A stretch of 64,000 bases of DNA from Diadema setosum. Its lineage: Eukaryota; Echinodermata; Echinoidea; Diadematoida; Diadematidae. Shown here in pieces: positions 1-11,700 of this stretch. The notes beneath the pieces were generated by a model, which was not told the DNA's origin, ran no database searches, and saw only the letters and a list, made by a program, of their open reading frames with translations. A program made the translations under genes and the position numbers. Position 1 is the stretch's first letter; every line of letters begins with the position of its first letter. The stretch is from the NCBI RefSeq assembly GCF_964275005.1, contig NC_092702.1, positions 10,350,528 to 10,414,527 on the forward strand, read 5' to 3'.

Positions 1-2515
1 TGCCGGGCTCATATCGACCGACCACCCCGCCCTCTATTGACAATACGTATAAAGCGTACTTAAACGCGTTTTTTCGACAAGCTGCTGTTTTTTTCTAGTC
101 GTAATTTTTTTTCCCAATAATATTTGAATATATTTTGAATCCTTCGATATTACTTTTGAAGGACTGTTTGATGAATTTGACTTGATTTTCATTAGGAAAC
201 TTTTCATCGTAATTGAAATAAATTAGATGAGTCGGTTTGTTTTTTCACATTCATTTCTCGTTTCTGCATCAACTCGTACGGTCGTAGCGGGCGACAAAAT
301 GTTTATGTCATGTGTATGTGTAACGTGTGTGCACGATCGTACAAGCGGCGGTGACAATTTTGCGGTCAAAATCGTCAAATTTATTACGGAAGGATACTCT
401 ACATCTAACAACGAGTCAGCAAAGGTAGGCCTAGTTATATGTAGTTACACGATAAACCTTATTCGATTTTGCTAAATTTCGGTAATTTAGAGGGAATACT
501 TAGTTGTTTTCGCCACATTTTACTCGGTAGCGTAGCCCAGTGAAGAATCGAACACCGTTGCGCGTAGTCCCATGCGTACATTTTCTTTCTGTGCGCGCAA
601 TGCCATTATAATGCGCGGCCGGTCGTTATGGACCCGGTCGGTGGGTTGGACCCCTACCATACTGATGAACATGGCGATAACGAACTGTGTGTAAATTTTC
701 TGAAATAGGGTCGAGTTTTCCCTGAGACCGAGTTAGTCTGGAGCCTTCTGGAATAAAAGTCGGTTTACCGACTTTTATTATTTTTCTCAAAATACTCCAA
801 AACGACTCATCATTCCGGCAAACCGCGTCAGCCAGGTAAGTTTCTTTGTAGTCTCTTTCGATATATTGCAAGCAAATATGAAATGGTGCCAGACGGATTC
901 TCAAGCCCTTACCAGAACTTTGTTTTCACTTTAACACTTTGTCAGATGTACGGAGACAACAATGTTCTTTCTTTCTTTCTTTTGTGTAAATCATTGTGAA
1001 TCAAATGAATGTCCATTGAACTTCATGTTTAAGAAATCTTGAATAATTGGTAAGCAGTAATATCAAAATCTTACGTAAAATGTGAAAAATTGAAGTGGCA
1101 TTATCTTTCGTATTATCCATTACATTTTCATTTTTACTTTACTTGGAGATAAGTACTAGTACTCTATAAAAAGAAAATCATTCAGAGCCCCGAAGAGCAC
1201 GAGTTAACTCAGGCAATTACCCCTCCTTCTTTTCTGACTCGGATATTAGGTTTTCAATTGGTTTCATAAGTGAATTAAAACAGAGAAAACTACAGAATTT
1301 AGTGTTTTTTCTTGTGTTTTCTTATTACATTACTTGTTATCTTAGTATGAAAACACAAATTACATTATCGTGATATCTGCTACTGTTCCATTCATTGTCG
1401 TTTATTTTGAGCGTTCTCCACCAGCATTTACTTAATAGTATATACTGAAAACGCACACCTTAAACAAGTGGAGCCAAACATCATTTAGTCATTCACATTG
1501 TCCCTGGATTTTTTTTCCCAACTGTTGGAATTTAAAATTTTCCATTATTCCACCAAAGGTGTCCACCAAATCGTCGAATTTCGAGTCCAACAAGAGACCC
1601 GGCAGTTTCGCACTAACCTGATTATAGCAATTTCACCTTCCACGTATTCTTGCAAACCGTTTGTGTATTCTATCTATAAAGTGGCAATAATACCTCCCAA
1701 ATTTAAAATACAGACATTCGTTTCCAAAAGAAGATCGAAATGTGAAGACTATAGCCCCCAAATTTTCCCCGGTCTGAAGGGGGGTGCACCTCTGGATCTT
1801 CCATAAACAAACTTGCAAAGACTGTTGTTATTCAGAGTATTTCTGGTTTTATGTAAGATGACCTTTTCAAAGATTTTGTAATGTTGGGGTTCTGGGCACC
1901 CTATGAGGGCCCCAAGTGGGGGCATGGTGTAAATTTGTACTATAATACTCCTAGAAGCGAAAATTCGCACCAGGTTTGAAGAGAAGACGTATTAAACGCA
2001 CGATGCACGATGGACGCCAGACTATGAACGATCACAATAGCTCTCTTGAGTCATACACTCAGGTGAGCTAAAAATGCACAAGCTCCCTGGTGATGGAGAG
2101 GGGATGCCCCCTCCCACTACTTTAATAGTCAACGTCCAAATACACACTGAAGACCCACATACAACGCGGAGCAAGCTGTGACAAATACTATTACTTAGCC
2201 ATTCACATTGTCCTAACTAGCCCGTCCCTTTTTTCTTACCTTTTTACTTTTTTGACTAAAAAGTTTTAAACCTCCTGCTCGGTAGCTCCCTTGCTTGCGT
2301 GCCCCCCCCCCCTTGCACCCCTTCAGTACTGTTTTGCTCGTTTCCCCCCCCCCCCCCTTGAAAATCATGCGCACGGACATGACGGACATGAATGTCTGTT
2401 ATGTAATTTGCTTTTAAATTATTTTTGGAGTAGTACATCGTTATAATATAGGCCTATCGCTTAGCAAAGTAAGACTACTCGATTTCACCTAACTTTACTC
2501 TTTTAACGATACCAG
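1..2515. other. Intronic or 5' flanking sequence, no exon recognised
   Basis: This stretch lies upstream of the first recognisable exon of the Skeletor-like gene. That exon starts in phase 0 behind an acceptor, so at least one more upstream exon must exist, but I find no DM13-like coding block here. An open frame at 227-475 meets a donor-like AAAG/GTAGGC but has no recognisable domain. A short direct repeat (cattcacattgtcc) occurs near 1488 and 2201. C runs lie near 2301 and 2344. A repeat copy occupies about 640-925. Confidence 0.5.
640..925 (-). repeat. Dispersed repeat, inverted relative to 21540-21835
   Basis: The reverse complement of this segment matches 21540-21835 closely. Both translate to the same stretch, with LADAVCRNDESFWSIL in each. 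Both carry a small hairpin in which AAAAGTCGGT faces ACCGACTTTT. The preserved frame could be a shared conserved repeat or a decayed transposon ORF. I do not recognise the protein. Confidence 0.7.
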
Positions 2516-2755
2516 GAATTTCCAAATTGTGAGACGCTGATAGAAGGGGAGGTGCAGGTGAGCTGGAAGATTAACGGAAGTGACATCATATTTCAGCTGC
2601 GCAGCAAAACAACCGTACAAGAGAAATATCTGGCGTTTGGGGTCAGCGGCTCGCAGACGGAGAATTTGATGGATGGTGGAGATGTGACAGTTACATACAT
2701 AAATTCCACCGGCCATGCACAGGCAATTGATTATTATCTCGGCAGTTATTCACAG
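2516..2755 (+). CDS. Skeletor-like exon: first half of DOMON domain
   Basis: The acceptor is gatacCAG/GAA and the donor is CACAG/GTACG. The exon is 240 nt with phase 0 at both ends. It starts EFPNCETLIEGEVQVSWKIN and contains YLAFGVSGS and GDVTVTYINSTG, the usual DOMON strand pattern. An upstream exon must precede it. Confidence 0.9.
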
Positions 2756-5700
2756 GTACGTTGGTTCCTACGAACCCCTCGCCATGCTCCACGTAAGTGA
2801 AAAAAGAATGATAAATATGAGGTTAATGAAGAACAAAAATTAAATGTGTGAAACACGTGTGTACTATAAAAAAAAATGAAAGAAGTATTAATGACAATAT
2901 TAAGCACCATGCCATTCCACCTAATACGAAAAAAATTGACAGCGAATTTATAAGCTTCGCTATCCACTTCAGTCTAGATTCAAATGAAGGTTAGGAACAA
3001 AAGTATCACACACATCTCAGTACCGTGTTGATGTAATAAAAACGCGAACACTTGTGAAATTCTTTATATATTTCTTTGTGTAATTATCTTGTTTTGACAT
3101 CACAAACTACTATATGTACAGTTCAAATGAAGGTAGGGTGACACATTGCATTAACCAAAACGCTAAAAATTCACGACTTTTGAACGGATTGCCCGATTTA
3201 CCTAAAGCTTAAGGTGACTGTTTCGCCAAATTTACTGCGTTTACTGAATCCTCCTGATGTAGGGGAGATCTTTCCCTTCAAACTGTTCCTTTAGTTACCG
3301 TGGCTTTATGCGTTCCACATCATGTTTAAGTCATAATTGAGATCGCAGGATTGACTCTAATGTTAATGGAACTGATTCACCATCGTTACAGCTCCATTCA
3401 GGTTCAAAGCTGTCCTACGGCTGACTCGAGTCGGTCATTATGAAGACCGCACATAGCGTGGTTGAATTTAAGGTCAAGTTGTGTCAGCAACCGTGTCATC
3501 TATATAACATGCAACGTATACGGAGGCTGCAGAGAAAATTAATAAACATCAATTAATAGACAACTAGAAAAGCACTCTGAGAGCACAGACCTCCGCCAAG
3601 CAATCAGCTCATTTCCACCACTGATATTGTTCTTCCACAGAGATACATGTATCAGTGATTTCCACCCATACGTACCGTTACTGCACCAGTTTTCGACAGG
3701 ACCCAGATTTCGACACCCAGCAGATAATTCTTATTAAATTTTATACTCAATACAAACGTCTGACTTCAACAATCAACCAAGTTATCAATCACATTTCTAG
3801 TCTAATATAAACACCGTTTGTCACTTCTCATCATAATCCGACGATAGAATATTTAGGAGAAAAGCAACACAGTGTCAGCAGAAATTTTGATGTCGGCCAT
3901 TTTTAGGGGTTCAAACAATATGACGCATTTTGTAAACATCGCCGTAAAATGAAATTCACCCATGCCGATTATCTTACTTTAGTATCAGTTTGTTTGCCAA
4001 ATCTTGATGTTTGATTTCATAATCGTCTTTAGTAATTTCATGGCTGAATTCGTGATAAATGAGGAAACTTGTAGGAAGAGTTGGCTTTGAGAATGTGGCA
4101 CCAGATTTCGACATTCCCATATCAAAACACGTTTATAGAGGAAACAACAAGTTCTTGCGCCGGTATGATTGCTAGTTTGCGTCCACAATGCAGTGTACGC
4201 GTACTGTACGCGCCATGTATTTTCTGTGTGATGCGCGCTGTGACTGTGTCGAAAAATGATGCTGGGTGTCGAAATCTGATGCCAGCGACGGCGTGACGGA
4301 AATCGCTTAAAAATTGAACGCGAGTGCATTCAATACCATAAATGGGAATCATTATTGGCCTTTGACTTTGTAGCTCAACTTCATATCGAAATTCCGAGGT
4401 AAAACGGTGCAGTATTGATGGTAAACAAGGAAATATGCTAAAGTGTCGAAAACCGGTACCCTTACTGTACCGTTACTGCACCAGTTTTCGACAGGACCCA
4501 GATTTCGACACCCAGCAGATAATTCTTATTAAATTTTATACTCAATACAAACGTCTGACTTCAACAATCAACCAAGTTATCAATCACATTTCTAGTCTAA
4601 TATAAACACCGTTTGTCACTTCTCATCATAATCCGACGATAGAATATTTAGGAGAAAAGCAACACAGTGTCAGCAGAAATTTTGATGTCGGCCATTTTTA
4701 GGGGTTCAAACAATATGACGCATTTTGTAAACATCGCCGTAAAATGAAATTCACCCATGCCGATTATCTTACTTTAGTATCAGTTTGTTTGCCAAATCTT
4801 GATGTTTGATTTCATAATCGTCTTTAGTAATTTCATGGCTGAATTCGTGATAAATGAGGAAACTTGTAGGAAGAGTTGGCTTTGAGAATGTGGCACCAGA
4901 TTTCGACATTCCCATATCAAAACACGTTTATAGAGGAAACAACAAGTTCTTGCGCCGGTATGATTGCTAGTTTGCGTCCACAATGCAGTGTACGCGTACT
5001 GTACGCGCCATGTATTTTCTGTGTGATGCGCGCTGTGACTGTGTCGAAAAATGATGCTGGGTGTCGAAATCTGATGCCAGCGACGGCGTGACGGAAATCG
5101 CTTAAAAATTGAACGCGAGTGCATTCAATACCATAAATGGGAATCATTATTGGCCTTTGACTTTGTAGCTCAACTTCATATCGAAATTCCGAGGTAAAAC
5201 GGTGCAGTATTGATGGTAAACAAGGAAATATGCTAAAGTGTCGAAAACCGGTACCCTTACTGTACTTCTAGCATTAATTGTGTGCTGAAAGTCGCCCGAT
5301 TTCCCAATATAGAAGCCTTTGTTACGTCATAAACCCTCAGCTGCACGGCGCGCCTCGCCCTAGCAGAAACTAGAGCACGCACTTTAGTGCGCGCATGCAA
5401 ACCTCAAATACGCGCAGCCTGAACTCCCAGGTTCATTGACCCTACCTGTCAAAATATCAAAAATCCTTCATAAATTCCCCCAGAATTATCGGATCACTAC
5501 CAAAAGTTAATCATTTGTTACTTGTGTCATTCTCAACCTTTCCTGCAAGTTTCATCCCAATCCATTCACTACTTTTTGAGTTATTTTGCACGCGGACAAA
5601 CTAACTAACTAGCGAACAAACACACAGACCAACGGTAACGAAAACATAACCTCCTCCGTTGGCGGAGGTAACTAGAAAAGCACTCTGAGAGCGCAGACCT

Positions 5701-8700
5701 CCGCCAAGCATGCAGCTCATTTCCACCACTGATCTTGTTCTTCCATAGAGATATCAGTGATTTCCACCCATATAGATACGTACATAATATGTAGCATTGT
5801 GAGCTGAAAGTCGCCCGATTTCCCAATATAGAAGCCTTTGTTACATCACAAACCCTCAGCTGCACGGCGCGCCTCGTCCTAGCAGAAACTAGAGCACGCA
5901 CTTTAGTGCGTTAGTGCGCGCATGCAAACCTCAAATACGCGCAGCCTGAACTCCCAAGTTCATTGACCCTACTTGCCAAAATATCAAAAATCCTTCATAA
6001 ATTCCCCCAGAATTACCGGATCACTACCAAAAGTAAATCGTTTGTTACTTGTGTCATTCTCAACCTTTCCTGCAAGTTAGTTAGTTTGCACACGGACAAA
6101 CGAACTAACTAACTAACGAACAAACACACAAACCAATGGTAACGAAAACAACCTCCTCCTAGTAGGGCAGATATGTAACAAAATTTGGCTGAGATGCTCA
6201 CATCCGGCGGAAAGTATGAAATTTTGCATATAGGGGTATTTTGGGGCGCTGATTTCAAATATTGCCGGATTCAAGAGATCTGACCACGGGGTCGGCCGCC
6301 ATTTTGAATTCCAATATGGCCGCCATCACAAAACAAATCTAAAGATCCCTATCTTCAGTTCTGAATGACCTGTGGCATCAAAATTTGGTACACATGAGCG
6401 TTTTGACATATTGAATTTAATGACAGATTGATTTGAAGTGTCTGACAAACATCGAATGGCCGCCATTTTGAATTCCAATATGGCCGCCTCGACGAAATAT
6501 TCAAAATCCCTATCTCGATTTCTAAGTGGTGAGTGACGCTGAAATTAGGTGTAAACAAGTATTTTAACATACTGAGTTAAAATATTAACTAATGTGATGT
6601 GTCTGACAAACGCAATGCCTGCTATTTTGAATTCCAATGTGGCTACGAAGACAAACATCACGACTAACATTCACGGGCATGTCAAAAAGTGCAGCAAAAA
6701 GGAAGCATAATGCACCTTTCACTGACGTCACAATGTAAATACAGCAGCGCGCACTCAATCAGTTACAAACGCGCGCTCAATCAGGTAGCCTGATTTACAA
6801 ACCCGAGATAGAGATTTTCAACACTCCAACATGACAACTTTGTATAAAAATTCAAATTGGCTGCCGTGCAGCTTGTCAGACATATAAAATAAGTCTGTTA
6901 TTGAAGTCATCATATCACCATGCTTTTATGTATCAAATTCCAATGGCCTATGCCATTCAGAACTGAAGATAGGGATCATTGACGGCGGCCATATTGGAAT
7001 TCAAAATGGCGGCCGACCCCGCGGCCAGATCTCTTGGATCCGGCAATTTTTAAAATTAGCGCCCCAAAATACCCCTATATGCAAAATTTCATACTTTCCG
7101 CCGGATGTGAGCATCTTTTTCACATATCTGCCCCACTATCCCTTGGCGGAGGTAACTAGAAAAGCAATCTGAGAGCGCAGACCTCTGCCAAGCATGCAAC
7201 TCATTTTCCACCACTGATCTTGTTCTTCCATAGAGATATCAGTGATTTCCACCCATATAAATACGTTGAAATGTTTGTTGAAATGTTTGAATATGTATAT
7301 GCATGTAAATATATGATATTTTTTTCATTTTTGAAGCGCCATGAGCACTGAAAAGTGGACCTGTGCGCTATACAAGTAGCCACTATTATTATTATTATTA
7401 TTATTACATAATTATGTAGCATTGTGTGCTGAAAGTCGCCCGATTTCCTAATATTGAAGCCTTTGTTACGTCACAAACCCTCAGCTGCACGGCGCGCCTC
7501 GCCCTAGCAGAAAGCATGCACTTTAATAGTGCGCGCATGCAAACCTCAAATACGCGCAGCCTGAACTTCCAAGTTCATTGACCCTACTTGCCAAAATATC
7601 AAAAATCCTTCATAAGTTTCATTCCAATCCGTTCACTACTTTTTGAGTTATTTTGCACACGGACAAACGAACTAACTAACTAACGAACAAACCAACGGTA
7701 ACGAAAACATAAAATCCTATTCGTTTACAAGCGGGGGAGGGGGTTTAATACTGGAAAACAGAGCCGGAACAGCCTACAAAACCGATTCACGAGCAGAACT
7801 GAATGCTAGTAGGGAAACATTGTGCTTGGTCAGTTTCTTGCAAGCTGTAGCAAGAAATTTGACAATGCTGCCAAATCTTTATTTTTTATCAATTCAATTC
7901 TATAGTTTATTTACTAGTTTATTGAATAGCATGATCTTTTTTTCGATTAACAGTGTACCCCTCAGACAGGACAAGGAGCGTGTCCTGACACCCTGGCGTC
8001 TAACCAAGCCAACGATAATGTCGGACTGATTGACTTCTTTGTTGAAGACGGCATAACTTCCATAACCTATCGACGACCCCTGGCAGCTCATGGTAACGGC
8101 ACAATCGTTCACGTACAGCCAACAAATCATTATCAGATTTGAATGCGCTGTGGCTTTGGAAGTGGTTTCAGCGCAAAGAACGCATTCCAAACTGACTGAA
8201 ATTAAACAACTATGCGTAATGAAACGAGACCATCAAAGAGAGAGAAAAATAATAATATCGCACTTTAGGCCAGACGCCACCTACGTCTTGGCAAGAGAAC
8301 GCCTATACGGACATCAGCTATAGAAGTGAAATACCGCAGATAGTACTAGGGATTATGTGTTGCTCTATTTAGACGTCTCGTTTGTCTTGTTAGCAAGTAT
8401 CACAGCAGCGAAGTATATACGAGACGGCAAACATGTCAACATTTATGGAGGCCTAACGCCAATACAGGCATAAGCAACATACAATATACACTGTCTATTA
8501 TTGTAGGAGGTAATGTAGAGAACAGGGTTCTCCCCCCTCCCCCCCCCCCTCCTCTCTCTTATTGCGTTTTGCCTCTGGAAGTGGCTTCAGAACTAATAAA
8601 GAAAGTACTTGAAACAGGTTGAAATCATAGGTTTAGCATAGTAGAAGCATACATCAACGAAATACTTCGAGCTCGTGATAATGCATGTCAGTAAATATCC

Positions 8701-11700
8701 TATACTTTGAACATTGTGTTGAACCAGACACCATCTTTGACAAGGACATTCTCCTCGCGCAACCGACCTATATGATCTGGGCGAGAGGACCTATTAACGC
8801 AGCTGGGACAGTTGCTATTCACAGTGCTCGTGTAAACAGTAAGTGACCTAAATGTGAGAAGTAAAGGAAACCGAAAAAGCGAACAGCACCTCGTAATATA
8901 GAAACTGGGATTAAAGTCCTGTGCATTGTGTGTGTCTGTCTGTCTGTCTGTCTGTGCGTACAGGAATTGCTATAGATATTCTATGGAAACATGTGAAGTT
9001 ATTGACTTCCCCATACAATAGATATTGCTTCTTCTATATTGCTGAAGCCTTTTTCCCTCAAATTTTACTCTGATTGAAGCACACTTGACACAGGGCGATA
9101 CCAGTCAGTGATTGGACCTGACTGTAAAATTTAAGAGTAAAATAATGCAAACAGAACAATACAACAGTAAAACTTGATAAGAAAGTTGAAGGATCAATGT
9201 AAAGGATTTTACATGCTTCCACATGTACCTGTTTATTATACCTTCTTGTTGAGTAGGGTATGACATTGCCTAATCTAATTTGCACGTGTGATTGGGACAG
9301 ACAAAATTTAATACATGTCAAAATTGTAGACGTTTACATCTAGCTCTATTTCAAATTTTGTGATTGATTTCACCTCTTTTATGGAAGTATGAATTATGGA
9401 CATTCACATATCTAATTTCGTTTGTCTTACTTGGCTGAAATCAATTTCGTTTGACACTACCCACTTCATTCGATGACATCTGAACTTAGATTACAGTGCA
9501 ATACCATTCAATGTCTACATTGATTGTGCATATCAATGCTAAAATCAAACAAACAGATCGGCCAAACTTTCACAATGACCAGACGTAACTAAAGACTTAT
9601 GGGATCCTGACATTTTAAAGGGTTTTCATAATAAACTGTCAGAAAACTGTCAGAAACATTACTTTATTGACATGAAATCCAGACGAACACCCAATTTCAT
9701 TTTTTTTCACGTCTGTAGAGTAATATAGCGGTAATCATTAGGTTTGCAACAAAGAAAAAATAAATAAATAAGCCACTCCGTTAAGTTGGTTGCAATTAGA
9801 GTTTAGATATTCAATAAAATAATTGTGTTAAACTTTGTCAAGTAAAGCCATCGGGGAACACACACATATAATTATCGTTTATTCCTTTACGTCCCTATCT
9901 GATTATTAAGTTTTGGCATTTTCCCCAGGGAATTCAAACTTCCGAATAAACTTTGGGAGAGTGGTCTCTTCATGCCCACCTTTAGTGGCGACTGTCGACA
10001 CAGTGACGACTCCAACTCCAATCCCACAGTGGAGGATCCCGAGGATCATTGCGCGCCAAAATACCACCTTTACGGCGGAGATGGGTCCATCCGGTGGGGA
10101 ACAGGGCTACGAGGCAATAACTGGTTTGTGTTACTCTGACATTAGCAGGTCCTTTTGTTCAAGTCGAGACGTCGTAAAGATTGAAACATGTTTCCTTATA
10201 TAAAAAGAATAAATTCTGGAATTGTTGACGATAAAAAGGAAACCAAGAGATAATTTCCATGTTCAGCCAAAGCATTGATCAGAGGGACATTATGAAGCCT
10301 TATTAAAAACCGAATGACTAGAACGAAGCGAAGCAAGTATAAAGTCTTCATATTCATCAATCAATCATCGATCTTATTGCGCTTATAAATGAATTTCCGC
10401 ATAGCACTGTGTGGTTCTGATTTCCTCATACGTTCATGAAGTGTTCAGAATAGTGCAGGATGTAGTATAAGGATTTTTTTTTTGTTGCGGTGATTAAAAA
10501 AGAATATTCTTCATAATCAAACTTAAACGAAGAGAATTTTGTTTTAATAAAACAATATGAACGACATTAAAGTAAAGCACACCTTCATATGCGACCAGTA
10601 TTCAATGCAATGAGTGAGTACTGCTACTCTGCTAGTTCGGAAAGTATTCAAAGTACGTAGTCCACCATATGATAGGAAAAGGTAGACATACTGATAAGAA
10701 GAAACACTTTTTCTACTTTTGGCAAGTTGCTTTTTGTTTTTTTCCTGCCACATCTAAGATAATTCGGTTCCAAGTACTATAATTTCCTTGTCACTTTTGT
10801 TTTGCTTTGTTTTTATTCTCTCTTTTTTTTTGGGGGGGGGGGGGGAGTTAACCTCACAACACTTACCTCAGATTCTCTTATCATTGTCAAGTGATTATAA
10901 CCAAACTATCAGCTTGTGAGATTTCGTTAAAATTTTCATGAAGATAATATATTTGACAACGTGACTAATATCAAACCATATTTGAATAAGAGACATGGTA
11001 ATAATTTTTCAAAAGCTGAGATTTTTCATTTCATTCATTTTTCGAAAAATCTTCAGTTGCTTTGAATTGTTTGATTACGTTCTGTTAAGACAACATAATA
11101 TTGTTAACTTTTTCCATATCCGTATAATAGGCAGGATTGGCTGGGGAATAGCATGGTACATCAACGACTATCTTATTCCAGAGCTAGTTGTCGAGCGAGG
11201 GCGCACGTACACCTTCCTGGTGCATGGAGGCAATGACTCGACGTTCAGTGCCAATTACCACCCCTTCTACATTACCGACAGCGAGGACGGCGGGTACGAA
11301 CAGTTGTCGCCAGAAGTTCAGCAGGTAACACTTCGTCTATTTTACTGGAATCCCCCTCGTTATCGATAAGACAGTATAATAACTTTAAAGTGCAACTCCA
11401 TACCATGTTGAAGTTGACTAAGAAAAAGGGTAAAATTAGACGAGCAGAAGGACGAAAGTGTTATCAAAATCGGATTTAACGTAAAAAGGTATGACTTTTA
11501 CAATTTTCATAGTATTAAACTACTAGAATTGAAGATGTTATCACCTCGCAAATTTCCCGTTGATTTGTACCCAAACAAATGTTTTAAAATCCTGATTTTA
11601 CCAATGGTTGAGAAACTTTAAAAAGCACTCATGACTGCGATGCGAAGAATGTATTATCTTACGCCGTGGATTTCTTGTCAAAAGAAGAAAATTCACGAGT

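Larger units (their letters stand above)
3561..5670 (+). repeat. ACCTCCGCCAAG repeat, monomer A, interrupted by two TA-flanked elements
   Basis: The monomer begins near aactagaaaagcactctgag, then acctccgccaag. It ends with aacgaaaacataacctcctc and ttggcggaggt. The ends are imperfect inverted repeats (ACCTCCGCCAAG against TTGGCGGAGGT). The same monomer recurs head-to-tail at about 5671-7154 and 7155-7710, and alone at 12323-12847. Monomer A is split at its internal CCCATACGTAC by the tandem pair at 3675-5262. Confidence 0.8.

Noticed and set aside
3985..5124. Pairs of identical 114-, 76- and 71-residue open frames
   Set aside because: They are duplicated only because the 795-nt unit is duplicated. 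They overlap on both strands and resemble no protein.
9929..10123. Alternative reading of this exon beginning EFKLPNKLWESGLF
   Set aside because: It needs the weaker GTGACC donor at 8843. It does not lead in phase into WGIAWYIN at 11131 with a family match. The INFGR...CPPL...MGPSGG frame fits the family and the GTAAGT donor.
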